This document shows, piece after piece, positions 24,966 through 34,468 of a DNA stretch of 64,000 nucleotides. Made by a program: the position numbers and the translations under genes. Numbering within the stretch: the first letter of the stretch is position 1; every line of letters starts with the position of its first letter. This stretch comes from Saprospiraceae bacterium. Lineage in GTDB: Bacteria > Bacteroidota > Bacteroidia > Chitinophagales > Saprospiraceae. The notes under the pieces were generated by a model. It was given only the letters and a program-made list of their open reading frames with translations. It made no database searches and was not told where the DNA came from. Where the stretch lies: the NCBI GenBank assembly GCA_016714985.1, contig JADKBS010000028.1, positions 1 through 64,000 of the forward strand, written 5' to 3'.

Positions 24966-25802
24966 ATGAAATTCAAAAACATCTACACAGTTGCTGCCGT
25001 TCTTGGCCTTTTCGTATTACTGCAAAGCCGCTCAGGTGGCCCAGCCACGCAAGCAAACCTCCGGGTGACGGGTGCTCCAACCGAGGGTACTTGTGGCAAC
25101 AATACTTGCCACACGGCTGGCGCTTTCGACCCCTCGCTCACCATTGAACTATTAGACGGCGACAACCTAGTTGCCAAATACGACCCAGGTAAGAATTATA
25201 TGCTAAGGATCACCAACACGGCGGGTACTGGTGTACCGGCAAGGTTTGGCTTCCAAGCCGTGAGCCTCACGGCCAACAACGCACAGGCAGGCGACTGGGG
25301 CACTGCCCCAATGGGCCTTACCACCAAGACGATTTCCAACAAAAAGTACATTGAGCACAGCGCCCCACAAAGCACTGGTGTTTTTGAAATGCCTTGGGTT
25401 GCGCCAGTTGCTGGAACAGGCGAAGTCACTTTTTACTCGTCTAGCCTTGCTGCCAACAACAATACCCAAACATCGGGAGACGGCAACGTATCGGGTAGTC
25501 TTGCGGTAGCCGAGAATACCACCAGCAGCACTACCGAACTTGGCAAGGAAATCGCCAAAGTGGAAGTACTGCCAAACCCCGTGGCCGATGTGCTGAACCT
25601 GCGAATCACCAGCCGTACCGCTGGCAACCACAAGCTCCGCATTTTCGATGCCGCTGGCAATGTCGTGAAAACAGTACCAGCCGACCTGCAAGTTGGCCGG
25701 AACACGGTCACAGTACCCGTGGGCGAACTGGCACCCGGCCTGTACCTCGTGCAGCTTTGTGGCGATGGCCACATGGCAGCTGTGCAGATGGTCAAACTGT
25801 AA
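24966..25802 (+). CDS. T9SS-sorted secreted protein with reelin/choice-of-anchor V-like domain
   Basis: A 278-residue exported protein. It has a signal peptide (MKFKNIYTVAAVLGLFVLL), then a beta-sandwich with the cysteine cluster GTCGNNTCHTAG near residue 45, as in choice-of-anchor V/reelin-like domains, and a type A C-terminal sorting domain from about residue 200 (VEVLPNPVADVLNLRI, LRIFDAAGNVV, LAPGLYLVQL). The C-terminal domain directs passage through the type IX secretion system and attachment to the surface. Ligand is unknown. Confidence 0.85.
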   Translation: MKFKNIYTVAAVLGLFVLLQSRSGGPATQANLRVTGAPTEGTCGNNTCHTAGAFDPSLTIELLDGDNLVAKYDPGKNYMLRITNTAGTGVPARFGFQAVSLTANNAQAGDWGTAPMGLTTKTISNKKYIEHSAPQSTGVFEMPWVAPVAGTGEVTFYSSSLAANNNTQTSGDGNVSGSLAVAENTTSSTTELGKEIAKVEVLPNPVADVLNLRITSRTAGNHKLRIFDAAGNVVKTVPADLQVGRNTVTVPVGELAPGLYLVQLCGDGHMAAVQMVKL

Positions 25803-25825
25803 TCTAGCGTTGCACCACAAAGTCA

Positions 25826-25858
25826 AAAATCCCGTTGCAACTGCCGCAACGGGATTTT
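25826..25858 (+). terminator. intrinsic terminator
   Basis: Stem AAAATCCCGTTGC / GCAACGGGATTTT followed by a T-run, 24 bases past the T9SS cargo stop. Confidence 0.9.
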
Positions 25859-25973
25859 GTTTTTTTGGGAAAAGCAGTTTTGCAATGGGCTTCGCCCAAA
25901 CAACTTTTGCATGAAAATTGCGTTTTCTGCGCAGGCAAAAGCCTATTCTATCATGTATCAAAAATCAACCACC

Positions 25974-27779
25974 ATGCGGATTCTCCTTCTTTTCGCAATG
26001 CTTGCACTCACGCCATTGCTCGTGTCTGCCCAAGATTCCAAGCTGGCGCAGCAGTACTACCAAGATGGCGAGTTCGAGAAGGCCGCCGTGTTGTACGAGA
26101 AGCTGTACGTCCAGAACAATAAAAATGACTTCTACTTCGACCGCTATATCGAGTGCATGATGGCTTCCGAGAAATTTGACGAAGTGGAGGCTTCCTTGAA
26201 AAAAGAACTGAAAGACGACCCCAACAACATCAGGCTCTATGTCACCTATGGCAGCCTTTACGAACGGCAATTCCTAGAAGAAAAAGCAAAGGAACAATAC
26301 GAAAAAGCCATCAAAAAAATGCCAGCCGACCAGTACCAGATTACCCGGCTTGCTGGGGCCTTCTCAAACCTGACCAAATACGACCTCGCTATCCAAACCT
26401 ACGAAACAGGCGGTGACCTGCTGAAGGACAAAGAGATTTTCTCCTTCAACCTCGCCGAACTCTACCGCCGCAAGGGCGACATCCCAAAAATGGTAGAAAA
26501 CTACCTGAACAGCATGACCAACTACCCTGAGCGGTTGAACACCGTTAAAAGCCAGTTCCAGCGCAACCTGACCAACCAAGACGACTATGCCGAACTGCAA
26601 ACTCAACTTTACGACCGCATCCAGAAAAACACCGATGCATACCACTTCACGGAGCTGCTGCAATGGGTATTCATCCAAACCAAAGACTATAAAAATGCCC
26701 TTCGCCAGGCCAAGGCACTCGACCGTCGCCTGAACGAAAACGGTGCAAGGATTTATCAGCTTGCCGTCACGGCCTTCAACGACAAAGACTATGACGCAGC
26801 TATTGCCTCCTACGACTTCATCGTGACGGACATCGGCTATACTTCGCCTTTCTACATGGACGCCAAGCGGGAGTCGCTTCGGGCACGCCGCCTGAAACTG
26901 GTAGAAGGCTATAGCTACACAGAACCAGAACTAAGGGTAGTTGAAAAAGCCTACGAAGACTTCCTCAACGAGACCGGTCGCAACCGGGCCACGGCGGGCA
27001 TCGTCGCCGAGTTGGCCGAACTTGAAGCCTTTTACCTCAACGACCTCGACAAGGCCATCGCATTGCTCAACGAAATGATTGCCCTGCCCGGCATTGACGT
27101 AAAAACGCAGGCTGAAGGCAAGCTGAGCCTCGGCGATTTCTACCTGATGAAGGATGAAATTTGGGAAAGCACCCTGCTCTACTCGCAAGTGGACAAGGAC
27201 TTCGCAGAAGACCAACTCGGCCATGAGGCCCGCTTCCGCAATGCAAAGCTCTCCTATTACAACGGTGACTTCCAATGGGCACAGTCGCAGTTCGACGTGC
27301 TGAAGTCCTCCACCTCCAAGCTCATCGCCAACGATGCGCTCGACCTCTCGGTGTTCATCATGGACAACCTCGGCCTCGACACCACCGACACGGCATTGCG
27401 CCTCTATGCCAATGCCGACCTGCTCACCTTCCAGAACCGCTTCGGCGATGCCTTCGGGAAATTGGACTCCGTAATAATGATGTTCCCAAAGCACTCTTTG
27501 GAAGACGATGTGCTCTATGCCCGTGCAAAGATTTACAGCAAGCAGCGCAACTACGAGCAGGCTATTGCCCACTACATGCTCATCGTTGATAAATACAAAG
27601 AAGAAATCCGGGCCGACAACTCCCTGTTCGAAATGGCAGAACTCTATGAGCAGCAGCTCAACGACACCGCCAAGGCAATGGAACTGTACGAGAAAATCTT
27701 CCTCGATTATTCAAACAGCACGTTTTCCATTGAAGCAAGGAAACGTTATAGGAGGCTGCGGGGGGATAATGTGAATTGA
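25974..27779 (+). CDS. secreted TPR-repeat protein
   Basis: A 601-residue protein with a signal peptide (MRILLLFAMLALTPLLVSAQ) and a long array of tetratricopeptide repeats (KLAQQYYQDGEFEKAAVLYE, RLYVTYGSLYERQFLEEKAK, SFNLAELYRRKGDIPKMVEN, DDVLYARAKIYSKQRNYEQA). It should form a periplasmic or surface superhelix that holds partner proteins. Start at 25974 because the signal peptide begins there; upstream in-frame ATGs at 25953 and earlier overlap the leader. Partner unknown. Confidence 0.85.
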   Translation: MRILLLFAMLALTPLLVSAQDSKLAQQYYQDGEFEKAAVLYEKLYVQNNKNDFYFDRYIECMMASEKFDEVEASLKKELKDDPNNIRLYVTYGSLYERQFLEEKAKEQYEKAIKKMPADQYQITRLAGAFSNLTKYDLAIQTYETGGDLLKDKEIFSFNLAELYRRKGDIPKMVENYLNSMTNYPERLNTVKSQFQRNLTNQDDYAELQTQLYDRIQKNTDAYHFTELLQWVFIQTKDYKNALRQAKALDRRLNENGARIYQLAVTAFNDKDYDAAIASYDFIVTDIGYTSPFYMDAKRESLRARRLKLVEGYSYTEPELRVVEKAYEDFLNETGRNRATAGIVAELAELEAFYLNDLDKAIALLNEMIALPGIDVKTQAEGKLSLGDFYLMKDEIWESTLLYSQVDKDFAEDQLGHEARFRNAKLSYYNGDFQWAQSQFDVLKSSTSKLIANDALDLSVFIMDNLGLDTTDTALRLYANADLLTFQNRFGDAFGKLDSVIMMFPKHSLEDDVLYARAKIYSKQRNYEQAIAHYMLIVDKYKEEIRADNSLFEMAELYEQQLNDTAKAMELYEKIFLDYSNSTFSIEARKRYRRLRGDNVN

Positions 27780-27790
27780 ACATGAGGGGC

Positions 27791-27826
27791 TTTCCATCGA
27801 AACGGCATGACCGTTTCGATGGAAAA
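27791..27826. terminator. bidirectional terminator
   Basis: TTTCCATCGAAACGG pairs with CCGTTTCGATGGAAA around CATGA, followed by A-run/T-run flanks, between the convergent TPR gene and comEC. Confidence 0.88.
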
Positions 27827-27855
27827 AATCACTTGCCGCACTTATATTTTGCCTT

Positions 27856-29967
27856 TCATTCTGAAAAGTCTATTACCAACGCTCCTTCCTCATCCACATC
27901 ATACCAGCTCAAGTCGAGTTGATTGCATTCCTCCTTCCATTCCGACACTTTCCAACGCTTGTTGCTGCCATCAAACACAATTAGTTGGGCATCGAATATT
28001 TGCGCCAATTCCTCCAGCTTGATTTTGGGCGTGTTGCGGAGCAACAGAAAATCTAATTTCACCTTTTCCTCGCCTGTATAGTTCAAAGGCCCCTCCACCA
28101 CGAACAGGCGTTTGTCATAGAATTGTACCAGCTTGTTTTGATGAAAAAAATGGTCAGCGACTACGCTTAATGTATCGCCCAAGCGTACGGTCTTAACTTC
28201 TTCAATGCCATTTGCGTAGCGGTTGCCCTCGGCGGCATATTTGAGGGGCTTGGCTTCCAGCGCAGGGTCTATAAGCGACCATGCTTTTTCACCATCAAAA
28301 AAATCAATAGCCGTGTGCTTGTAGATGCTGTAAATGGTGATTTGGCGGTTCTTCAAGTGCTCAAATTCAGCAAAAGCATAGCTGACCAGCACGACCAACA
28401 GCAACACCAGCGAAGCCAACAACCAACGGAACTTACGGAAACTGATGGCCACCATACTGCTGTAAATACACAGGTAAAGCAACAGTGCCGAGACACCGCC
28501 AACCCAGATGCCACTCAAGAGCGCAGCGGGCAGTTGCTGGATGAGGATGACCGATTGGTTGCCAAGCCAAAGCATGCCCCAAAGCACCTTTCCAACGATG
28601 AAGGCTCCCCAATCCCAGCATGGCTCCAGCACAAGCAACAGCAGCCCCGCCCCCAGTTCCAGCCCCGAAAGTGGCACGAGTATCAGGCTCGACAGCCAGA
28701 AATAGGTGGGGAACTGGTGGAAATAGAACAGTGTGAAAGGCAGCGTCATGAGTTGCGCAGCAAGGGAAACCGAGTTGAGTTCCCATAGGTAGTTGCAGAC
28801 CTTGTTTTCAATGACCCAAAGCGCCGCAATCTTCGGCTGGAAATAGACGATGCCTAATATGGCCATGTACGACAACTGGAAGCTGACGCTCAAGAGCCAG
28901 TAGGGGTCGTAAAGCAAGAGACAGAATGCACTGGCCGTCAAGGTATTATAGAAGTTTTTGTTGCGCCCCAGCGCATCGGCCACTACCACGAAGCTGAACA
29001 TGACGGTGGAACGCATGACGCTCGGCGAGGCTCCGGTCACGAGGGCGAAAGCCCAAATCAGGCCCAGCAGAATCACCGCCTTGAGCAGCCGCCACCAGCG
29101 GTGCTGCAACCGTACCCGTTTCAGGAAAAAATTGAGGATGAGGAACAGTATGCCGACGTGCATGCCCGATACAGCAAGGATGTGCATGGCCCCAGTTTCC
29201 GAGTAAGCCGTCAACACCTCGTCGGGCACCTCGCTGCGGTAACCAAATACGAGGGCTGCGCCCACTGCGAATTCGTTTTCGGTGTTCAAGTGCTTGCGCA
29301 ATACGGCGGTGAAGCTGTTTTGCATGGAAATCGCCCTCCCATACGGAGAGAACCCTTCGTATTTTTCCAAAACACCCCAGTGCCCTTTTTTCACAAATGC
29401 TTGATAATGAATATTTTGAAAATGAAGGTAACGGCTATAGTCAAAGGCGTGGGGATTGGCTGGTGCTTCCGATTGCCTCGCCTTGCATTGCAATACCAGC
29501 CTATCACCGTAGGCCAATGCCTCCGCCAGGCTGTCACGTTGCAGGTAAAGCAGAAGGTTGCCAGAAGCGGGGCGAAGGCCATCTGCTTGGGAGCCAGCCC
29601 CTTGGATGCCAAGCTCCAATTTTATCCAATTCTCCTTCTGGACAGGCGCCTCCGTTATTTTGCCAACCAAGGTCATACCTTGTTCTGGAGGAGATTTTTT
29701 GCTGAAATGGCCGTCATCGTTCAATTCGTTGTGCTGCCAGGTGATGCCATAGCCAAAAATGAGCAAAGCCAAGTTGAGCAGCACCCCCGGCATCCAGCGG
29801 TATCGGTAGAGGCCACGTAGCTTTTTGGAGAGCATCATCAAGCCAATCAGGCCAATGAAGGCGAAAAGCAGACCCGGTATTTCTCGGTCAAAATAAACGG
29901 CAAGCAGGATGCCTACCGAAAACGGCAGCAGTAGGCGCACGAAGGGGATTTCACGCCAGTTAAGCAT
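27856..29967 (-). CDS. comEC: ComEC/Rec2 DNA-uptake channel
   Basis: A 703-residue polytopic membrane protein. The N-terminal part (FVRLLLPFSVGILLAVYF) and DUF4131-like soluble segment are followed by the competence domain with the conserved block HILAVSGMHVGILFLILNFF and SPSVMRSTVMFSFVVVADAL. The C-terminal soluble region is short and lacks a recognisable HxHxDH metallo-beta-lactamase motif, as in many Bacteroidota ComEC proteins. It should import single-stranded DNA across the inner membrane. Start at ATG 29967. Confidence 0.92.
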   Translation of the reverse strand: MLNWREIPFVRLLLPFSVGILLAVYFDREIPGLLFAFIGLIGLMMLSKKLRGLYRYRWMPGVLLNLALLIFGYGITWQHNELNDDGHFSKKSPPEQGMTLVGKITEAPVQKENWIKLELGIQGAGSQADGLRPASGNLLLYLQRDSLAEALAYGDRLVLQCKARQSEAPANPHAFDYSRYLHFQNIHYQAFVKKGHWGVLEKYEGFSPYGRAISMQNSFTAVLRKHLNTENEFAVGAALVFGYRSEVPDEVLTAYSETGAMHILAVSGMHVGILFLILNFFLKRVRLQHRWWRLLKAVILLGLIWAFALVTGASPSVMRSTVMFSFVVVADALGRNKNFYNTLTASAFCLLLYDPYWLLSVSFQLSYMAILGIVYFQPKIAALWVIENKVCNYLWELNSVSLAAQLMTLPFTLFYFHQFPTYFWLSSLILVPLSGLELGAGLLLLVLEPCWDWGAFIVGKVLWGMLWLGNQSVILIQQLPAALLSGIWVGGVSALLLYLCIYSSMVAISFRKFRWLLASLVLLLVVLVSYAFAEFEHLKNRQITIYSIYKHTAIDFFDGEKAWSLIDPALEAKPLKYAAEGNRYANGIEEVKTVRLGDTLSVVADHFFHQNKLVQFYDKRLFVVEGPLNYTGEEKVKLDFLLLRNTPKIKLEELAQIFDAQLIVFDGSNKRWKVSEWKEECNQLDLSWYDVDEEGALVIDFSE

Positions 29968-30277
29968 CTCAGGGATGGGTTTGGAGCCGCAAAGGGTCGT
30001 GCAAAAAGTAGTTTTGAATGGTGGAGCGTCGTGAGAAGGTCTGAATGGGTTCGGAGCGTAGGATATTTTGCTCAAACCTTCGCAAACTTGTGTTATGAGT
30101 TAGGTTGCGTACTCGTTCCCAGGACAGCGCCAAAGAAACAACCCGAAGATAAAACGACCTTTCCAGTCTTGCAAATAGTTTGTTTTTGTATAAAAAAGAA
30201 AGCTATGCGAATTAGGAGCCAACACAAAGTACTCCTGAATTACCGCAGCGAACCACCTACCTCCAAACCTTCACACC
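29968..30277. other. gap upstream of comEC
   Basis: About 310 bases with no gene. It holds the comEC leader and the region beyond the glycosylase stop. No terminator or repeat was recognised. Confidence 0.4.
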
Positions 30278-30883
30278 TCACTTCCCATCCTTGTGCCTCC
30301 AAAGGTAGAGGCAGGCGTATGAACGGTAGGGTTGCCATGCGGCCGCAATCTCCGTCATGCGATGGTGCGTGGTCTTGCCCGTTCCGGTGACCTTGTAAAG
30401 ATGCGTGATTGCCTGCCGGATGCCGAGGTCATCCAAAGGGAGCACATCGGGGCGGTCGAGGGAGAACATAAGGATCATTTCCACTGTCCATTTGCCCACG
30501 CCTTTTATCTGGGTCAAGTACTGGATGATTTCTTCATTTCCCATGTCGCTCCAATCCTTTTCTAGGAGGTTTTCTTTTTGAAAAAAATCGGCGACATTTT
30601 GAAGGTAGGTGGCTTTCTGCTTCGAAAGACCTGCGGTGCGAAGGGTATCCAAATCCTTTTCCAGCAAAAGACTTGGGTGTGGCTGTTGTTCAGGAAATAG
30701 TGCAAGAAATCGGCCTTCAATGACGGCTGCCACCTTGGTGGAAAGCTGTTGGCTGATAATGGAGCCAAGCAGGTCGAGGTAAACGCCTTGTGAGTTGACG
30801 GACAGTTCCCGGAAAGGGATGCTGTCAATCAATGGCTTCAGAACAGGGTCTTTGGAAAGGTGTCGGGTGATGGATTCGGACAT
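30278..30883 (-). CDS. DNA-3-methyladenine glycosylase II (AlkA-like HhH-GPD)
   Basis: A 201-residue base-excision glycosylase. The helix-hairpin-helix-GPD signature is seen in QIKGVGKWTVEMILMFSLDRPDVLPLDD, split here as helix-hairpin QIKGVGKWTVEMI and the loop ending in the catalytic aspartate of LPLDDLGIRQA. IISQQLSTKVA is the usual start of the fold. It removes alkylated purines from DNA. ATG 30883 fits the family; the frame is open to 30970. A second, unrelated alkylbase glycosylase (Mpg family) lies at 62478. Confidence 0.9.
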   Translation of the reverse strand: MSESITRHLSKDPVLKPLIDSIPFRELSVNSQGVYLDLLGSIISQQLSTKVAAVIEGRFLALFPEQQPHPSLLLEKDLDTLRTAGLSKQKATYLQNVADFFQKENLLEKDWSDMGNEEIIQYLTQIKGVGKWTVEMILMFSLDRPDVLPLDDLGIRQAITHLYKVTGTGKTTHHRMTEIAAAWQPYRSYACLYLWRHKDGK

Positions 30884-31463
30884 AGTTTGGAACGTTTTGC
30901 CAAAATAAAAGCACAAGATATGTTGCAGTCGTGGGTGCCCGAAAACATTTTTTTGAAAAAAAGCTGCCAATAACTCCCCCGAGAATAAACATTTTGCTGA
31001 ACTTGGCTCCTCGAAAAATTGGGAATCTGGGCAGTCTATCTTGGTTCAACCAAATTTTATGCAAAGAATTATGATTTTTTTTTGCGAAAATTATGGAACT
31101 ACCAAGCGAAAGAAATCTAAAACGGAGAAAATTAAAACACTGTAAAACGAACAGACTATGTTGATTGTCTATATCGCCCTTGGCGCTTTTATCCTCGGTG
31201 GTGTCATTTTTCTTGCCACCAGCGTTAATGCACAAAGGAGCAGCAGTCGGAAATGGTATTGAGAGGATGCTTGGCTGCCGCTGCCAAAAGAAGCAGCGGG
31301 TTGATTGTCGGCAGAAGAAAAACCCTGGTTCCTGTGCAGGGGACTTTGGCTAAGTGCCTCCAAACGGGCCATTGGTGATGAACCAACTGCCGTGCTGCAT
31401 GTTTTTTCAGCAACTCCAATCGAACCCTCCCTCATCGTCGCCCTTTAGGGCCAAACACCATCC
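30884..31463. other. gap between glycosylase and reductase genes
   Basis: Apart from the 34-residue frame at 31158, nothing was recognised. The left part is A+T-rich and should hold the promoter of the minus-strand glycosylase. Confidence 0.4.
31158..31262 (+). CDS. possible 34-residue membrane peptide
   Basis: ATG 31158 opens a short frame with one hydrophobic helix (VYIALGAFILGGVIFLAT) and a basic tail (RSSSRKWY). It looks like a single-span small membrane protein. There is no homologue I recognise and no clear ribosome site, so it could be chance. Confidence 0.3.
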   Translation: MLIVYIALGAFILGGVIFLATSVNAQRSSSRKWY

Positions 31464-32491
31464 ATGGTTTCAAAAAAAATACTGGTGACGGGTGCAACGG
31501 GCTTTATTGGCTCCTACCTCGTTCGGTATTTGCTCCAACAGGGCTACACCAACATACGCTGCACCCGCCAGCCCAATAGTTCCCTTGCCCTACTGAAAGG
31601 CGTTGCCGGCAAAGTGGAATGGGTAAACGCCGACCTGCTCAAACTCATGGACCTGGAGGATGCGATGCAGGGTGTGCAACAGGTCTATCATTGCGCAGCA
31701 GTCGTATCCTTCCATGAAAAGGACAATCGCCAGATGCTTTCCATCAATGCAGGGGGCACGGCCAACATTGTCAACCTCTCCCTTGATTTTGGCATCGAAA
31801 AACTGGTGCATGTCAGTTCCATCGCCGCCATTGGGCGCAAGCCCAACGACCCCAATATAGATGAGCGCACCCCTGGAAGGACGACGAATGGAACAGCCCC
31901 TACGGCATCAGCAAGCACCAGGCGGAGATGGAAGTGTGGCGCGGCATCGCAGAAGGGTTGAACGCAGCCATCGTGAACCCGGCCAACGTGCTCGGCAGCG
32001 GCTTTTGGCAAGGCCGCACCAGTACGGGACAGATTTTCCACCAAATTTGGAACGGGCTTAGGTTCCATCCACTCGGTGGCACGGGCTTCGTGGACGTGCG
32101 GGACGTGGTGCGTTTCATGGTATTGCTCATGGAAAGTGACATCAGCGGCGAGCGCTATATCCTGAGTGCGGAGAATCTTCCCTTCAAAAAAGTTTTTGAT
32201 GAAATAGCCGCAGTGCTTGGCGTGAAGCCACCCTCCATTCCTGTCTCGCCCTTTATCAGGGAGACGGCTTGGCGGGTCGCTTGGTTGGCGTCAAAACTAA
32301 CGGGCAAGCCCGCCTTCATCACCAAACAGACGGCCCGTTCCAGCAGCCGCACCTTTTTTTACGACAACCGGAAATCATTGGCAGCCTTCCCGTTCCTGTA
32401 CACCCCCATTTCGCAGACCATCCGTGAAACCGGGGCGCAGTTTTTGCAAAGTACAAAGAATGGGTTCGAGCCGGAGGTGCTGGGTTGGTGA
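31464..32491 (+). CDS. NAD-dependent epimerase/reductase (extended SDR) with a frameshift
   Basis: An extended short-chain dehydrogenase, about 342 residues when repaired. The nucleotide-binding motif G-A-T-G-F-I-G is at residues 10-16 and VYHCAAVVSF follows. The frame breaks at the C-run 31870-31873: one more C would restore ERTPWKDDEWNSPYGISKHQAEM, including the catalytic Y-x3-K. From 31928 the second half reads in the other frame to GFEPEVLGW. All other parts look intact, so a sequencing deletion is more likely than a real pseudogene. It resembles dihydroflavonol-4-reductase-like proteins; substrate unknown. Confidence 0.8.
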
Positions 32492-32622
32492 TGCTGGATT
32501 AGGGTAGAAAAAAATCACAACACAGTATTTTTACGCTGAGAGACGCAGATTTTTTATGGCTATTTATGTTTTTGCCATTTTGGTGGAAAGTGCTTGACAC
32601 TTAAAATTGGCTGACTTCTATG

Positions 32623-32657
32623 CTACAAATCACGAATCACGAGCTACCAATCACGAC
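32623..32657. repeat. heptad array (TCACGAA units)
   Basis: Five 7-base words in perfect phase: CTACAAA, TCACGAA, TCACGAG, CTACCAA, TCACGAC. It lies in the gap before the ABC permease gene; no inverted partner was found. Confidence 0.75.
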
Positions 32658-32745
32658 TGTAGATTTTCTTGCGTAGGTTTGCCCATGTTTTTTCAATAAA
32701 ACAGCCACTATAAGAAGCCCAATCAGCAGACTTGACTGCAAATCA

Positions 32746-33492
32746 ATGAATTTCAACCTTTTATACCATATAGGCCGCTACATCCTGCTGCTCCGTCAAG
32801 CTTTCTCGAAGCCGGAGAACTGGAGCATGTACTGGAAAGAGACCATGCGCCAGATGGAAGACATCGGCATTGGCTCCTTGGTCATCGTGGCCCTGATTTC
32901 CATTTTCATGGGAGCGGTGGCGGCTGTGCAGTTCTCCTACCAGTTGGACGGAACGCTGGTACCACAGTACTATATCGGCTATATCGTTCGGGACTTGGCC
33001 ATCATCGAGTCGGCACCGACCATCACTTGCCTTGTGCTGGCGGGCAAGGTCGGCTCCAACCTCGCCGCCGAGTTGGGTACTATGCGCCAAAAGGAGCATA
33101 TTGACGCCATGGAACTGATGGGCGTGAATACGGCAGCCTATCTAATTCTGCCCAAGCTGATTGCTGCCATTGTGATGATTCCACTTTTGGTAACGATTTC
33201 GGCTTATGTGGCCATCATCGGAGGCTACTTGGCAACCGTGCCTACGGACGCCCTTTCCAGCGACGACTACGAGCGGGGGCTACGGGCCTTCTTTCAACCT
33301 CGCAACGTGACGATGATGTACGTGAAGGCGGTGGTCTTTTCGTTCATCCTAACAACAGTACCTATTTTCCAAGGCTACTACGTGAAGGGTGGGAATATTG
33401 AATTGGGCAAGGCCTCCACCAATGCGGTGGTGTTCAGCAATATCCTCATCTTGTTGTCGGATTATTTGATTGCGGTGCTTTTAACGGGGTAA
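32746..33492 (+). CDS. mlaE: MlaE-family ABC transporter permease
   Basis: A 248-residue membrane protein of the MlaE/TtgB family: GAVAAVQFSYQL, IVRDLAIIESAPTITCLVLAGKVGSNLAAELGTMRQKEHIDAMELMG in the conserved cytoplasmic-loop region (split across the membrane), and a C-terminal hydrophobic pair. With the ATPase encoded next it should form the core of a phospholipid-trafficking transporter acting between inner and outer membrane. No MlaD-type MCE gene follows here. A heptad array separates it from the ATPase gene. Confidence 0.9.
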   Translation: MNFNLLYHIGRYILLLRQAFSKPENWSMYWKETMRQMEDIGIGSLVIVALISIFMGAVAAVQFSYQLDGTLVPQYYIGYIVRDLAIIESAPTITCLVLAGKVGSNLAAELGTMRQKEHIDAMELMGVNTAAYLILPKLIAAIVMIPLLVTISAYVAIIGGYLATVPTDALSSDDYERGLRAFFQPRNVTMMYVKAVVFSFILTTVPIFQGYYVKGGNIELGKASTNAVVFSNILILLSDYLIAVLLTG

Positions 33493-33493
33493 A

Positions 33494-33572
33494 ATGGTTT
33501 AGGAGGTTTAGAGAGGTTTAAATGGTTTGGAACAACGAAACCTGACAAATCTCTCTAAACCCTCTAAACCTC
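33494..33572. repeat. inverted heptad array (GGTTTAG / CTAAACC units)
   Basis: Left arm 33494-33530 (GGTTTAGGAGG, TTTAGAGAGG, TTTAAATGG) pairs with right arm 33550-33572 (CTCTCTAAACC, CTCTAAACCTC). It splits the mlaE-mlaF operon, ending 7 bases before the ATPase ATG. Confidence 0.75.
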
Positions 33573-33579
33573 GAAAACA

Positions 33580-34338
33580 ATGATTAGAGCAGAAAATATC
33601 ATCAAGCAGTTCGGCGAGCAGGAGGTGCTCAAGGGCGTTTCTATGGAATTCCTTCCCGGAAAGACCAACCTCATCATCGGGCGGAGCGGGGCAGGGAAGA
33701 CCGTCTTCCTGAAGATACTCGTAGGCTTGATGGAACCCACTGATGGCAAGGTCTGGTACGACAACGTTGATTTTTTCTCGCTGAACAAAAAACAGGTTCG
33801 GGAGATAAGGCTCAAAGTGGGCATGCTCTTCCAAGGCTCGGCGCTTTTCGATTCCATGAAGGTAATAGAGAACGTCCGGTTCCCGCTCGACATGTTCTCA
33901 AACATGACCCTTGCCGAAAAGAACCAGCGGGTGGACTGGTGCCTGGAGCGGGTGGGCCTCACTGGGGCACATGAAAAATACCCTTCCGAACTCTCCGGCG
34001 GCATGCAAAAACGGGTGGGCATCGCCAGGGCCATCGTCATGGAACCGAAGTACCTCTTCTGCGACGAACCCAACTCCGGCCTCGACCCCCGCACGGCCTT
34101 GCTCATTGACGAACTCATCCAGGACATCACCTACGACTATAAGATGACCACCATCATCAACACCCACGACATGAACTCGGTGATGGAAATCGGTGACAAC
34201 ATCGCCTACCTGCACGAGGGCCGCTTGGTCTGGCAAGGCAGCAAAGACCAAGTGCTGTCAAGCGAGAACGAACTGCTCCAAGGGTTCATTTTTGCCTCAC
34301 CATTTTTGCAGAGATTGAGGGCGGCAGCTTTAAAGTAG
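33580..34338 (+). CDS. mlaF: MlaF-type ABC transporter ATPase
   Basis: A 252-residue ABC ATPase. Walker A GRSGAGKT, signature LSGGMQKRVGIARA, Walker B YLFCDEPNSGLDP and the H-loop in INTHDMNSV are intact; the GSALFDSMKVIENVRFPL block is typical of the MlaF group. It powers the permease encoded just upstream in lipid transport across the envelope. Gene order mlaE-mlaF without an MCE partner leaves the periplasmic component to be found elsewhere. Confidence 0.93.
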   Translation: MIRAENIIKQFGEQEVLKGVSMEFLPGKTNLIIGRSGAGKTVFLKILVGLMEPTDGKVWYDNVDFFSLNKKQVREIRLKVGMLFQGSALFDSMKVIENVRFPLDMFSNMTLAEKNQRVDWCLERVGLTGAHEKYPSELSGGMQKRVGIARAIVMEPKYLFCDEPNSGLDPRTALLIDELIQDITYDYKMTTIINTHDMNSVMEIGDNIAYLHEGRLVWQGSKDQVLSSENELLQGFIFASPFLQRLRAAALK

Positions 34339-34468
34339 CTGCGAGTTTTGAGCTGCGAGTTACGAGTAGGTTGGAGTATATTCCATCTACCTGGCTACGT
34401 GTAGGAAGAATTCGTAACTGGCTGCTCGCAACTAGAAACTCGTAACTAGAAACTCGTAACTCAAAACC
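34339..34468. repeat. inverted heptad array (AACTCGT / GAGTTAC units)
   Basis: The left arm (34339-34368) begins right after the mlaF stop. The right arm contains five exact 7-base words, AACTAGA, AACTCGT, AACTAGA, AACTCGT, AACTCAA, at 34430-34464, and ends at the lspA stop. Arms are complementary in wording. The element exactly fills the gap between two convergent genes and carries no gene of its own. Confidence 0.85.
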